Shown: one piece after another, positions 1-5,386 of the stretch
Numbering within the stretch: the stretch's first letter is position 1
How the letters are laid out: the number at the start of each line of letters is the position of its first letter
From: Chroococcidiopsidaceae cyanobacterium CP_BM_RX_35
GTDB lineage: Bacteria > Cyanobacteriota > Cyanobacteriia > Cyanobacteriales > Chroococcidiopsidaceae
Direction of reading: 5' to 3'
DNA length: 5,386 nt
NCBI GenBank assembly: GCA_019242465.1
Contig: JAFAVL010000384.1
Location: 1-5,386, forward strand
Notes under the pieces: model-generated
What the model was told of the DNA's origin: nothing
Seen by the model: the letters and a program-made list of their open reading frames with translations, nothing else
Databases searched by the model: none
Translations under genes and position numbers: made by a program

Positions 1-24
1 AATTTCTTGGAGCAGCGAACTCAT
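1..24 (-). CDS. Possible start of a further gene (cut by window edge)
   Basis: An ATG at 22-24 opens a frame reading MSSLLQEI to the left edge without a stop. It would be the next gene in the same direction, 60 bp after the SH3 gene's stop. A weak GAG lies three bases upstream. An in-frame TAA lies 13 codons upstream of the ATG. Eight codons are too few to identify a product or to be sure that it is real. The 60-bp spacer (25-84) shows no convincing terminator. Confidence 0.25.
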
Positions 25-84
25 AAGCTCAAATTCGGGTTGAATCGGACTGACACGTTATTGCTAAAGTGTTAACTAGCTTAC

Positions 85-561
85 CTATTGTTTGTCAATT
101 CGTTCCGTATTGCCAGTTTTGACCCAACCTTCCTTACCGCTATCTTCTATCCGAATTCGCTGCCATTTTTGATTGTCACTCTCTGCTAGTACCACAACTT
201 CTTGATTGTAACCAAGACTACCAATAGTTTCAGCATCACTGTTGGGTTCTGACCGCAGCCTCAAGCCATCTGACCAAGTCACTCGTGCTTTATATGTACC
301 AGGTTCTAGCGGTCCAGGAGAGGGGGAATCAGCTGGACTAGCTTCGGCAATGGGCTTTAATTGACTTTTAGCTTTCTTCTTGGCAGCTAAACGTCGGGCG
401 ACAAGCGACGGTTTGTCATTGGCATAGATCGGTTTAGGTGGGGGAGTCGAGTTCCTGTTGATGAAGTACAAACTTGCGGCGACGCCTCCACACCCTAGGA
501 TAGCGATCGCCAGGAACACCCCTAACACAAGTTTGGCTAGAGCAGACACAAACATGGTCAT
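85..561 (-). CDS. Membrane-anchored protein with a bacterial SH3 domain
   Basis: The frame encodes up to 160 residues (numbered here from a GTG at 565-567). A hydrophobic segment at about 8-36 is either a membrane anchor or an uncleaved signal. It is followed by a linker rich in Pro, Lys and Ala (40-90), then an SH3_3-type domain (about 92-156) with DGLRLRSEPNSDAETIGSL (100-118), the tryptophan W135 and the closing GWV (147-149). Such domains usually lie outside the membrane and bind peptidoglycan or proteins. ILGC at 23-26 loosely recalls a lipobox, but the hydrophobic run continues past the cysteine, favouring a plain anchor. I prefer the ATG at 559-561 (GAGG eight bases upstream) over GTG 567, where GAGG is only two bases away. 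ATG 555 is equally good, with GAGG six bases upstream. The start lies 25 bp after the ycf46 stop, so it is probably co-transcribed. Its function is not known. Confidence 0.8.
   Translation of the reverse strand: MTMFVSALAKLVLGVFLAIAILGCGGVAASLYFINRNSTPPPKPIYANDKPSLVARRLAAKKKAKSQLKPIAEASPADSPSPGPLEPGTYKARVTWSDGLRLRSEPNSDAETIGSLGYNQEVVVLAESDNQKWQRIRIEDSGKEGWVKTGNTERIDKQ
503..510. repeat. HIP1 octamer GCGATCGC
   Basis: A second exact GCGATCGC lies in the part of the SH3-domain gene that encodes the membrane segment (the AIAI residues). It was read directly from the plus strand and is palindromic. Confidence 0.85.
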
Positions 562-586
562 CCTCACTACCTCATGAGATCGGTCT

Positions 587-2101
587 CTACTGGAGCTGAC
601 GCTGAATACGACAACTCAGATTGCTGTGTTTCGATGCTAGACGAGCTTTACCCGCAGCAGCCCAATCTTGGAGAAACTGAATTTGTTCTTGAGCAGTACG
701 CGCCAGAGGGATCATTTGACTAGCAGCTTCTAAGATATCATCCGTAGTGAAGTCCCGGTTCTGACTAAATCCGATATGCATTGCCTCGACCAACGTTTGC
801 TCAATTTCTGCTCCCGAAAAATCAGGAGTTTCGTAGGCTAGCCGCTCGATGTCATAACTCTTCAATTTATGAGAACGGAGTCGAGATAAATGTACAGTAA
901 AAATTGCCTGTCGTTCGTCCTGAGTGGGCAAACCAACGAAAAAGATCTCATCAAACCGCCCTTTACGCAGCATTTCTGGCGGTAGAGACTGGATGTCGTT
1001 AGCAGTCGCAACGACAAATACTGGGGAAGTTTTTTCAGCTAGCCAGGTGATTAAGGTCCCGAAGACGCGATTAGTGGTGCCAGCGTCTCCTTTGCCACCC
1101 AGTCCAGAAAACGCCTTGTCAATTTCATCGATCCACAAAATACAGGGAGCTAGGGCTTCTGCAACCTGGATCATCTGCCGGGTACGAGATTCTGATTCAC
1201 CGACTAACCCACCAAATAACCTCCCAACATCCAGACGCAGCAGGGGAAGGTGCCAGTGATGGGCAATAGCCTTAGCTGTGAGAGATTTCCCAGTTCCCTG
1301 AATCCCTACCAATAACAACCCTCGCGGATGTGGCAACCCGTATTGTCTCGCCCGTTCCGAAAACGCGCCGCCTCGCCGCAATAGCCAATCTTTCAGGTTA
1401 TCTAAACCACCAATATCGGAGATCTTCTCAATGGTGGGACAAAACTCTAAAATTTGCGTTTGGCGAATCGTTTGACGCTTTTCCTCCAACACAAGTTCCA
1501 CGTCTTCAGGCTGCAATTCGCCGTGGGTTGCGATCGCCCGCGCCAAAACGCGACGAATTCGCTCCATAGAAAGACCCTGGCAAGACCTTACAAGTTCATC
1601 CAGGATTCTCCCCCCCAAAGAGTGACCAGTAGCAGCTAAGAGACGTTCCACTTCTGTTCTAATCTCATCTGCTGCTGGTAGCGGAAACTCCAACACCGTT
1701 ATGACTTCACTTAAATCCTCTGGAATGGCAAGCCGAGGCGCTAGCAACACCACATTTTTGGGCTGAGACTTAAGCAATCGTGCGAGGTTGCGGAGTTTAC
1801 GGCAGATGGAAACATCCTCCAAAAATCGATGAAAGTCCCGCAAGATGAAAACACCCGGGGCAGATGCCGGGATTTTTTCCACCAGTTCCAGTGCTTGTAA
1901 TGGATTGCGACGACCGAAACCAGCGTCATTTGGGTTACCTTGATAGCCATCTACGAAATCCCAAGTATAGACAGCTCGGTTGCCGTGCCGAGCCGCTTCT
2001 TCCCGGATTGCTGTTTCTACTCGCTCCTCTTCGTAAGTTGGGATATAGACCAAAGGATAGCGGGCACGCAGCAGCAGTTCAAATTCATCGCGGAAGCTCA
2101 T
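587..2101 (-). CDS. ycf46: Ycf46-family AAA+ ATPase
   Basis: The 504-residue product matches Ycf46, an AAA+ ATPase encoded in red-algal plastids and in cyanobacteria; the Synechocystis homologue Slr0374 has been linked to photosynthesis and CO2 uptake. The N-terminal 220 residues start with the typical [15 protein letters not shown] (15-29) and form an ATPase-like domain without a clear P-loop. The AAA module begins at [14 protein letters not shown] (227-240). It has Walker A GIQGTGKS (266-273), a pore-loop-like segment [10 protein letters not shown] (295-304), Walker B ILWIDE (321-326), sensor 1 ATAND (365-369), the arginine-finger region RKGRFD (379-384) and the lid motif DFSGAEIEQ (427-435). 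All key ATPase residues are present, so it should be active. The ATG at 2099-2101 has no Shine-Dalgarno. The gene lies in one run with the DUF177 and SH3 genes. The substrate is unknown. Confidence 0.92.
   Translation of the reverse strand: MSFRDEFELLLRARYPLVYIPTYEEERVETAIREEAARHGNRAVYTWDFVDGYQGNPNDAGFGRRNPLQALELVEKIPASAPGVFILRDFHRFLEDVSICRKLRNLARLLKSQPKNVVLLAPRLAIPEDLSEVITVLEFPLPAADEIRTEVERLLAATGHSLGGRILDELVRSCQGLSMERIRRVLARAIATHGELQPEDVELVLEEKRQTIRQTQILEFCPTIEKISDIGGLDNLKDWLLRRGGAFSERARQYGLPHPRGLLLVGIQGTGKSLTAKAIAHHWHLPLLRLDVGRLFGGLVGESESRTRQMIQVAEALAPCILWIDEIDKAFSGLGGKGDAGTTNRVFGTLITWLAEKTSPVFVVATANDIQSLPPEMLRKGRFDEIFFVGLPTQDERQAIFTVHLSRLRSHKLKSYDIERLAYETPDFSGAEIEQTLVEAMHIGFSQNRDFTTDDILEAASQMIPLARTAQEQIQFLQDWAAAGKARLASKHSNLSCRIQRQLQ
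1530..1537. repeat. HIP1 octamer GCGATCGC
   Basis: An exact copy of GCGATCGC, the highly iterated palindrome of many cyanobacterial genomes, lies inside ycf46. One copy per 65 kb would be expected by chance at even base composition, so two in 5.4 kb support a cyanobacterial origin. Confidence 0.85.
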
Positions 2102-2103
2102 AA

Positions 2104-2126
2104 TAGGGAGTAGGGATGGGCTAGGG
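2104..2126. repeat. Short TAGGGA-type tandem repeat between the DUF177 gene and ycf46
   Basis: The plus strand has TAGGGA at 2104-2109 and again at 2111-2116, a 7-bp period, with a further TAGGG at 2122-2126 overlapping the DUF177 stop codon. It resembles the short tandemly repeated heptamers (STRR-like) scattered through many cyanobacterial genomes, but is very short here. It fills the 19-bp gap where the ycf46 ribosome binding site would be. On the minus strand it reads as CCCTA units, so there is no Shine-Dalgarno. Confidence 0.35.
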
Positions 2127-2624
2127 TAGTTGTTTTTTCAGCGCTTCCAAAGAAGCCCAGCGTCGATCGGCTGTTTGCTCACTCTCACTGGTGGGGGCGG
2201 TTTGAATACCTACACACTGCATGTCACACAACTGCCTGTGGGGAGTTTCTAGACAGAATTGCTCGTACAGCCATTCAGCAGGGTAAAAATAACCTTGTGG
2301 TGGTAAAGTTTCTACTAAATCTTCCAGCGCTACTTCGCGTTCTAGAGGACCATCATAAGGTCGATCGGCTGTTTCCTCCAACCAAATCATTTCAGACGCA
2401 TTGACCTCCAAGCGATGATTGTACTGTTGTAAGCAGCGATGACAGGTCAAAGTCATAATCGTTTCCGCTCGAGCTGACACTTGGAGGTAATTTCCATGAT
2501 GCTGAACCTTGACGAGACCACGGACCGGGGTTAAGGTCGCAAGACCAGGCAGAAATTCCTGTACCTGAATGACTTCTGTTTGCTCCCTTAACTTAGTTAG
2601 CTGCGGAATGTAAATTGCTTCCAT
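2121..2624 (-). CDS. DUF177 (YceD-like) protein, probable ribosome-biogenesis factor
   Basis: The 167-residue product belongs to the DUF177/YceD family, whose members are tied to large-subunit rRNA: a plant plastid homologue is needed for 23S rRNA accumulation, and the bacterial gene often sits beside rpmF. The N-terminal half is a beta barrel-like region leading to the hallmark LTCHRCLQ with C61 and C64 as a C-x2-C pair. An acidic stretch follows (EREVALEDLVETL, 95-107), then C124, C133 and C137, and the closing DRRWASLEALKKQL, matching the family's D-x-R-W-x-x-L ending. The cysteines could bind a metal, but that is inference. The start is ATG at 2622-2624, with no free Shine-Dalgarno because the nearest GAGG lies in a palindrome. 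It is 73 bp downstream of jag and 19 bp upstream of ycf46. Confidence 0.88.
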   Translation of the reverse strand: MEAIYIPQLTKLREQTEVIQVQEFLPGLATLTPVRGLVKVQHHGNYLQVSARAETIMTLTCHRCLQQYNHRLEVNASEMIWLEETADRPYDGPLEREVALEDLVETLPPQGYFYPAEWLYEQFCLETPHRQLCDMQCVGIQTAPTSESEQTADRRWASLEALKKQLP

Positions 2625-2629
2625 AGCGG

Positions 2630-2648
2630 TTGTGAGGTATCCTCACAA
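2630..2648 (-). promoter_or_regulatory. Perfect 8-bp palindrome just before the DUF177 start
   Basis: On the minus strand TTGTGAGG and CCTCACAA form an exact inverted repeat around the triplet ATA, ending five bases before the ATG at 2622-2624. The left arm contains GAGG, the only Shine-Dalgarno-like string nearby, and it would be paired with the right arm in RNA. This could be a hairpin controlling translation or an operator for a dimeric DNA-binding protein. No U-run follows, so it does not look like a terminator. The rest of the 73-bp gap holds a weak 6-bp inverted repeat (AACCAG/CTGGTT, 2663-2684) and no clear promoter. Confidence 0.4.
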
Positions 2649-2697
2649 AAACTCATCTCTTTAACCAGATGCAGTCCACTGGTTCTACACCTTCAGT

Positions 2698-3216
2698 CTA
2701 GCCCGATTGCGACTGGCGAATGACAAGGTGGCGATGCGGCTCTTTACCCCTGCTAAATGTCTCCAAGTCTGTAAAGTCTTTTAAAAAGGTATGGACCTGA
2801 CGACGCTCAGCTGACGACAAGGATTTGATTTCAACTTCTTTGCCAGTTGTACGAACCATCTGAGCAGCATTCTTTGCCAGTTCTTGGATTTCTGCTTGCC
2901 GACGGACGCGGTAACCATCCAACTCTACTGTATACGAGGCTTGCTGCTCGTGGGTTTGGCTCAAATTCAAGCTGGCATTAGTTAGGTACTGAATTGCGTC
3001 CAGTACCGTCCCTTCAGAGCCAGTTAAAATCTGGATTTGTGTAGGCGTCAGGTTGGCTGCATCAATTGTCAACCAGAAACTATCTGCTTCTTCGTGACGC
3101 TCACCACCATTGGCAGGAACTTTCTCCCACTCAGCCTTCACAGCAGCAGGTACCCCAGTTAACTGCAACAGCGTTTCCAACCACTGCTGACCTCGCTGCA
3201 TCCGAAGATCGCTCAT
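2698..3216 (-). CDS. khpB: Jag/KhpB-type RNA-binding protein (KH + R3H)
   Basis: The 172-residue product is a single-stranded RNA-binding protein of the Jag/KhpB (SpoIIIJ-associated) family. In other bacteria these proteins pair with KhpA and affect mRNA fate and cell-envelope growth. A KH-like domain spans about 45-105, with the helix-loop-helix LTGSEGTVLDAIQYLTN (64-80). The R3H domain occupies about 106-167 and shows the R-x3-H signature at R138 and H142, followed by SRGKEPHRHLVI. The N-terminal Jag_N domain of Firmicutes is missing; instead there is a short helical lead (1-40). The GxxG loop is GSEG, where many homologues carry basic residues. The ATG at 3214-3216 lies 2 bp after the yidC stop, with AGGG seven to eight bases upstream, so both are surely on one transcript. 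The gene symbol reflects the family; jag is the older name. Confidence 0.92.
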   Translation of the reverse strand: MSDLRMQRGQQWLETLLQLTGVPAAVKAEWEKVPANGGERHEEADSFWLTIDAANLTPTQIQILTGSEGTVLDAIQYLTNASLNLSQTHEQQASYTVELDGYRVRRQAEIQELAKNAAQMVRTTGKEVEIKSLSSAERRQVHTFLKDFTDLETFSRGKEPHRHLVIRQSQSG

Positions 3217-3218
3217 AA

Positions 3219-4373
3219 TTACCCTGATGTCTTTTTCTTAGAACGTCCTGGCTCAAAGGGGAGTGCTTCGCGTCCTTTGCCATCTACTTCTTTTTCTTTC
3301 GCCGCCTCTGCTGCCTCTACAATCTTTTGCAGGTTCTCTGGGAGTGGTTCACGGGAGACAATAAATGTTTGAAGGGTCTGAAAGATATTAGCGATTAGCA
3401 TGTACATCAACACCCCTGCTGGCAGAGGAAAGAACAAGAACATGCCGGAAAAGATAATCGGGGTAATCTGGTTGACTGTCTGCTGTTGCGGGTTGCCAAC
3501 TGCACCTTGACCTGAAAGCACTTGGTTCAGGTAGAGGCTAAGACCAAAGCAGATTACCATCGACACAATGTCCCAGTGGATCGTGCCATCGGGGTCAAAT
3601 GCGCCTACTCGACCCAAGGCGTCAATGAAGAGAAACCCTTTATCTGCTGCCAGTCCGGGCACAGTTCCTTGGATAGTAACATCCCCAGGCTGAAGGGCTT
3701 CTAGATCACCGTTCTCATCCAATTTAACTCGCTCTTGCCCCTTAGTCACCTGCCAGTGAGGCACCAACGGCGATTCTGCGTGTTCAGCTACCAGCGCTGA
3801 GAGCGGTTTGCCTGCAACACTCTGAAATTCGACTTTGGCTTTTTCTCCAACTGCTAGGTGGTTACCGCTAGGGAGCATAGCGATAATAGGAGCGTGGAAT
3901 CCATCGCTGATGTAAATGTTTTGAGGAGCAGTGGTGAAGGGTTGCGGCTGTACCTGTTCGATTTGCTCTGACGGCGAGATTTGCAGATTGATGCTGTAGT
4001 TGATGTCGGAAAATGGGGAGCCGCGTAGGGTAGCAAATAGGGCAAACAGGATCGGCATTTGCACGACCAGTGGTAAACACCCAGCCAAAGGGTTCCCAAA
4101 TTCTTTGTAAACAGCGCCCATTTCTTCCTGCTGCTTGGCTGGGTCGTTTTTGTAGCGTTCTTGAATCTCTTTAACTCGCTTTTGCATCAGGGGTTGTGTT
4201 ACCCGCGTCCGACGCATATTGCGAATTGAACCAGCGCTCAAGGGGTAGAGCGCAAAGCGAATGACTAGGGTCAACGCCACGATCGCAAGTCCATAGCTAG
4301 GCACGATCCTATAGAAAAAATCTAGGATCGGCAGCATTACGTTGTTGGTGATAAACCCAATACCAAAATCCAT
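3219..4373 (-). CDS. yidC: YidC/Oxa1/Alb3 membrane protein insertase, cyanobacterial form
   Basis: This insertase folds and inserts membrane proteins, alone or with SecYEG, in the plasma and thylakoid membranes. The product has 384 residues. TM1 (about 27-45) carries the conserved groove arginine R39 in [10 protein letters not shown] charged cytoplasmic hairpin follows (46-92), then the signature [20 protein letters not shown] of TM2 (94-113). A non-membrane insert spans 118-264, then TM3 (266-286), TM4 and TM5 (about 303-339). The C-tail ends in RSKKKTSG, a basic segment of the kind that can touch the ribosome. The large N-terminal periplasmic domain of E. coli YidC is absent. Part of the insert (about 170-240) resembles a bacterial Ig-like (BIG2) fold. 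The start is ATG at 4371-4373, with no strong Shine-Dalgarno. The stop is 2 bp before jag. Confidence 0.96.
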   Translation of the reverse strand: MDFGIGFITNNVMLPILDFFYRIVPSYGLAIVALTLVIRFALYPLSAGSIRNMRRTRVTQPLMQKRVKEIQERYKNDPAKQQEEMGAVYKEFGNPLAGCLPLVVQMPILFALFATLRGSPFSDINYSINLQISPSEQIEQVQPQPFTTAPQNIYISDGFHAPIIAMLPSGNHLAVGEKAKVEFQSVAGKPLSALVAEHAESPLVPHWQVTKGQERVKLDENGDLEALQPGDVTIQGTVPGLAADKGFLFIDALGRVGAFDPDGTIHWDIVSMVICFGLSLYLNQVLSGQGAVGNPQQQTVNQITPIIFSGMFLFFPLPAGVLMYMLIANIFQTLQTFIVSREPLPENLQKIVEAAEAAKEKEVDGKGREALPFEPGRSKKKTSG

Positions 4374-4483
4374 TGGTCTGCAGTTAACCTGAGGTACTCT
4401 GAGTTGTCTGAATCTAATTTATCTGAAACCGATCTGCCTGTGGTTCGGTTAACCTCCCAAGAGAGCGGTTATGCTACAGCTCT

Positions 4484-4489
4484 ACTATA
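4484..4489 (-). promoter_or_regulatory. Possible -10 box of a yidC promoter
   Basis: The minus strand reads TATAGT, five of six matches to TATAAT, about 110 bp before the yidC start codon and just downstream of the hairpin. A good -35 hexamer is missing: the sequence 17 bp upstream is CTCCAA, which lies in the hairpin stem. The rest of the 153-bp gap (4374-4526) has no open reading frame of note. It does contain two copies of AGGTTAAC on the minus strand (4383-4390 and 4448-4455), the second inside the palindrome GGTTAACC. A separate yidC promoter is plausible, but the evidence is weak. Confidence 0.25.
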
Positions 4490-4509
4490 AGCTTTGCCAC
4501 TCTTTATTG

Positions 4510-4552
4510 GAGTGAGTGGGATATCATCATGACTCTGATGTCCCACTCACTC
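4510..4552 (-). terminator. Strong inverted repeat at the end of the PH gene; possible terminator or attenuator
   Basis: GAGTGAGTGGGA at 4510-4521 is the exact reverse complement of TCCCACTCACTC at 4541-4552. After one mismatch the stem continues with four more pairs (ATCA/TGAT), leaving a 9-nt loop at 4527-4535 that contains the PH gene's stop codon. In the minus-strand transcript this is a stable stem that takes in the last codons of the PH gene. No U-run follows on either strand, so it is not a classic rho-independent terminator. Cyanobacterial terminators often lack a good U-tract, so partial termination, mRNA 3'-end protection or uncoupling of yidC from the upstream genes are all possible. 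The repeat itself is certain; its role is inferred. Confidence 0.5.
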
Positions 4553-4919
4553 TGGGATTCTTAGCAGCGACTTTCTCGTTGATGTACTCGTAGACTTCAC
4601 GGAACTTAGGTACAGCCCTCAGTTCTAAACGACTGCCATCTCTAAGAGTTAGCACCATGTCACCCCACAGACCAATGCCGCGAGGAACTTTAACGATTTT
4701 CACGATCTCTGAATAAATGATGTCAGTGCGATCACTTCCCCTCCAGCCGCCAATGACAGAAATTCGGCGATTAGTGATGTAATAACGCAGCCATAATGCG
4801 CGAGCGATTGCCCCGACCGTCAAAGGTAACCCCACGATCGTCAGCCCGATCAACACATTTAAGACCAAATCCCCAATATGAGGACCGCCTTGATAATACA
4901 CTTCCTCACGAATACCCAT
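4527..4919 (-). CDS. Small PH-domain (bPH_2/YdbS-like) membrane protein in the yidD slot
   Basis: The product has 130 residues. After a short polar N-terminus, residues 15-46 form a strongly hydrophobic stretch that fits one long membrane segment or a tight hairpin. A compact beta-rich domain follows: YYITNRRISVIGGW at 46-59, then DIIYSEIVKI (66-75) and VLTLRDGSRLEL (89-100). This pattern, Y-x-T-x-x-R-I followed by a G-rich turn, is typical of bacterial PH domains (bPH_2, formerly DUF304). The tail VPKFREVYEYINEKV looks like the closing amphipathic helix. The start is ATG at 4917-4919 inside the end of rnpA, with GAGG six bases upstream, which suggests translational coupling. Its exact function is unknown. 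Its position between rnpA and yidC suggests a role near membrane protein insertion or membrane homeostasis, but that is inference. Confidence 0.88.
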   Translation of the reverse strand: MGIREEVYYQGGPHIGDLVLNVLIGLTIVGLPLTVGAIARALWLRYYITNRRISVIGGWRGSDRTDIIYSEIVKIVKVPRGIGLWGDMVLTLRDGSRLELRAVPKFREVYEYINEKVAAKNPRVSGTSES

Positions 4920-5295
4920 TGAGTACCTCTGCTTCTGCCAACAACTGCTCTAATTCTTGCAGAAATTGATGATAATCGCACTCTTGCACTGCCGATGGTT
5001 GAACCACTACTACCAGTCGCCACCCAGGTGATGTTCGGAGTAATAGCTGACGAAAAGCTGCCTGGATTTGCCGTTTGATCCGGTTACGAATCACAGCCCG
5101 CTTACTGACCTTGAGGCTAATCGAGATGCCTATCCGAGTTGGGGGAGTGGCTTTGACTGCCTCTAGTAATGGTATTTCCGGTTGCGATGGCAAAGCTCTC
5201 AGTGTTAAGTGAGAACTATTACGACGAATCCCGTCTCGGAAAACCTCCCGAAAATCTTGCCGATGCTGAAGTCGATTCGCTTTAGGCAAAGCCAC
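4906..5295 (-). CDS. rnpA: Ribonuclease P protein component
   Basis: This is the protein subunit of RNase P, which binds the catalytic RNA and helps it remove 5' leaders from pre-tRNAs. The 129-residue product is basic and opens with LPKANRLQHRQDF, the usual start of the family. The diagnostic RNR motif is present as SKRAVIRNRIKR at residues 64-75, followed by the amphipathic helix and a closing hydrophobic strand (WRLVVVVQPSA, 92-102). About 15 residues rich in Pro and Glu (37-51) separate the first strand region from the core, slightly more than in the shortest homologues. The start is GTG at 5293-5295, chosen because it keeps the family N-terminus. A TTG two codons later is possible. No clear Shine-Dalgarno sequence precedes it, so reading may depend on rpmH translation. 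The 3' end overlaps the PH-domain gene by 14 bp. Confidence 0.95.
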   Translation of the reverse strand: MALPKANRLQHRQDFREVFRDGIRRNSSHLTLRALPSQPEIPLLEAVKATPPTRIGISISLKVSKRAVIRNRIKRQIQAAFRQLLLRTSPGWRLVVVVQPSAVQECDYHQFLQELEQLLAEAEVLNGYS

Positions 5296-5316
5296 TTGAA
5301 GGCAGCAGGAATGTTG

Positions 5317-5386
5317 CTAAACGCTGAGACGATATCGTCCTTTTCTTCTACGAGCTTTGATCACATTTTGACCGTCTGGGGTCCGC
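5317..5386 (-). CDS. rpmH: 50S ribosomal protein L34, C-terminal part (cut by window edge)
   Basis: The minus strand entering from the right edge reads RTPDGQNVIKARRRKGRYRL then SV and a TAG stop at 5317-5319. This is the C-terminal half of bacterial L34, a protein of about 45 residues, so roughly half the gene lies outside the window. L34 is a small, very basic protein of the large ribosomal subunit. The arginine/lysine-rich ARRRKGR stretch and the terminal LSV are typical of the family. The stop is 21 bp before the rnpA start, the classic rpmH-rnpA arrangement in which both are usually co-transcribed. The promoter would be off the right edge. The frame is intact across all 22 visible residues. 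I am very sure of the identity. Confidence 0.95.
   Translation of the reverse strand, partial: RTPDGQNVIKARRRKGRYRLSV

Noticed and set aside
475..495. Lipoprotein signal in the SH3-domain protein
   Set aside because: ILGC is a poor lipobox (Leu before Gly-Cys) and the hydrophobic stretch carries on past the cysteine, which fits a membrane anchor better.
924..1259. Plus-strand open frame of 111 codons
   Set aside because: It is antisense to the ATPase core of ycf46, has no family-like content, and its low-complexity Ser/Pro/Arg make-up is typical of a shadow frame.
2597..2656. 19-codon frame MSFCEDTSQPLWKQFTFRS overlapping the DUF177 start, a possible leader peptide
   Set aside because: It has no spaced Shine-Dalgarno (AAAGAG abuts the ATG) and ends out of frame inside the gene. 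The start codon could easily arise by chance; only conservation would revive it.
2663..2684. Weak inverted repeat AACCAG/CTGGTT after jag as a terminator
   Set aside because: The stem has only six pairs with a 10-nt loop and no U-run on the minus strand.
3854..4099. Extra minus-strand frames inside yidC
   Set aside because: They lie in another frame under a clear YidC coding sequence, and their Cys/His/Ser-rich text has no recognisable fold.
1..5386. A mobile element, CRISPR array, toxin-antitoxin pair or defence island
   Set aside because: There are no transposase-like frames, regular spacers or paired small genes. All genes are co-directional and belong to conserved housekeeping families.

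Overview
The window looks like cyanobacterial chromosome. It carries a close homologue of Ycf46 (an AAA+ ATPase otherwise known from red-algal plastid genomes), a YidC of the short cyanobacterial form with a large insert, and two copies of the octamer GCGATCGC (the HIP1 repeat of cyanobacteria). The genus cannot be fixed from these data.

Every gene lies on the minus strand, so transcription runs from the right edge to the left. The order in that direction is rpmH (3' end only), rnpA, a small PH-domain membrane protein, yidC, jag/khpB (KH-R3H), a DUF177/YceD protein, ycf46, and an SH3-domain membrane-anchored protein. A possible start of one more gene sits at the left edge. Spacing is tight: rnpA overlaps the PH gene by 14 bp, yidC and jag are 2 bp apart, and the DUF177, ycf46 and SH3 genes are about 20 bp apart. 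Two larger gaps break the run. One is 153 bp between the PH gene and yidC, with a strong inverted repeat at its upstream edge and a possible promoter. The other is 73 bp between jag and the DUF177 gene, with a small perfect palindrome just before the start codon.

The first half is the widespread bacterial rpmH-rnpA-yidC-jag block: ribosomal protein L34, the RNase P protein, the membrane insertase and an RNA-binding protein. In many bacteria the gene between rnpA and yidC is yidD and the gene after jag is mnmE. Here a PH-domain membrane protein holds the first slot, and DUF177-ycf46-SH3 follows jag. DUF177 proteins are tied to rRNA and ribosome biogenesis, so the cluster as a whole reads as ribosome/tRNA maturation plus co-translational membrane insertion, with a photosynthesis-linked ATPase attached.

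I see no mobile element, CRISPR array, tRNA or rRNA gene, and no broken gene. This is mostly an ordinary conserved housekeeping locus. The points worth a second look are the lineage-specific genes in the yidD and mnmE slots, the insert in YidC, an acidic KH loop in Jag, and the two intergenic hairpins.
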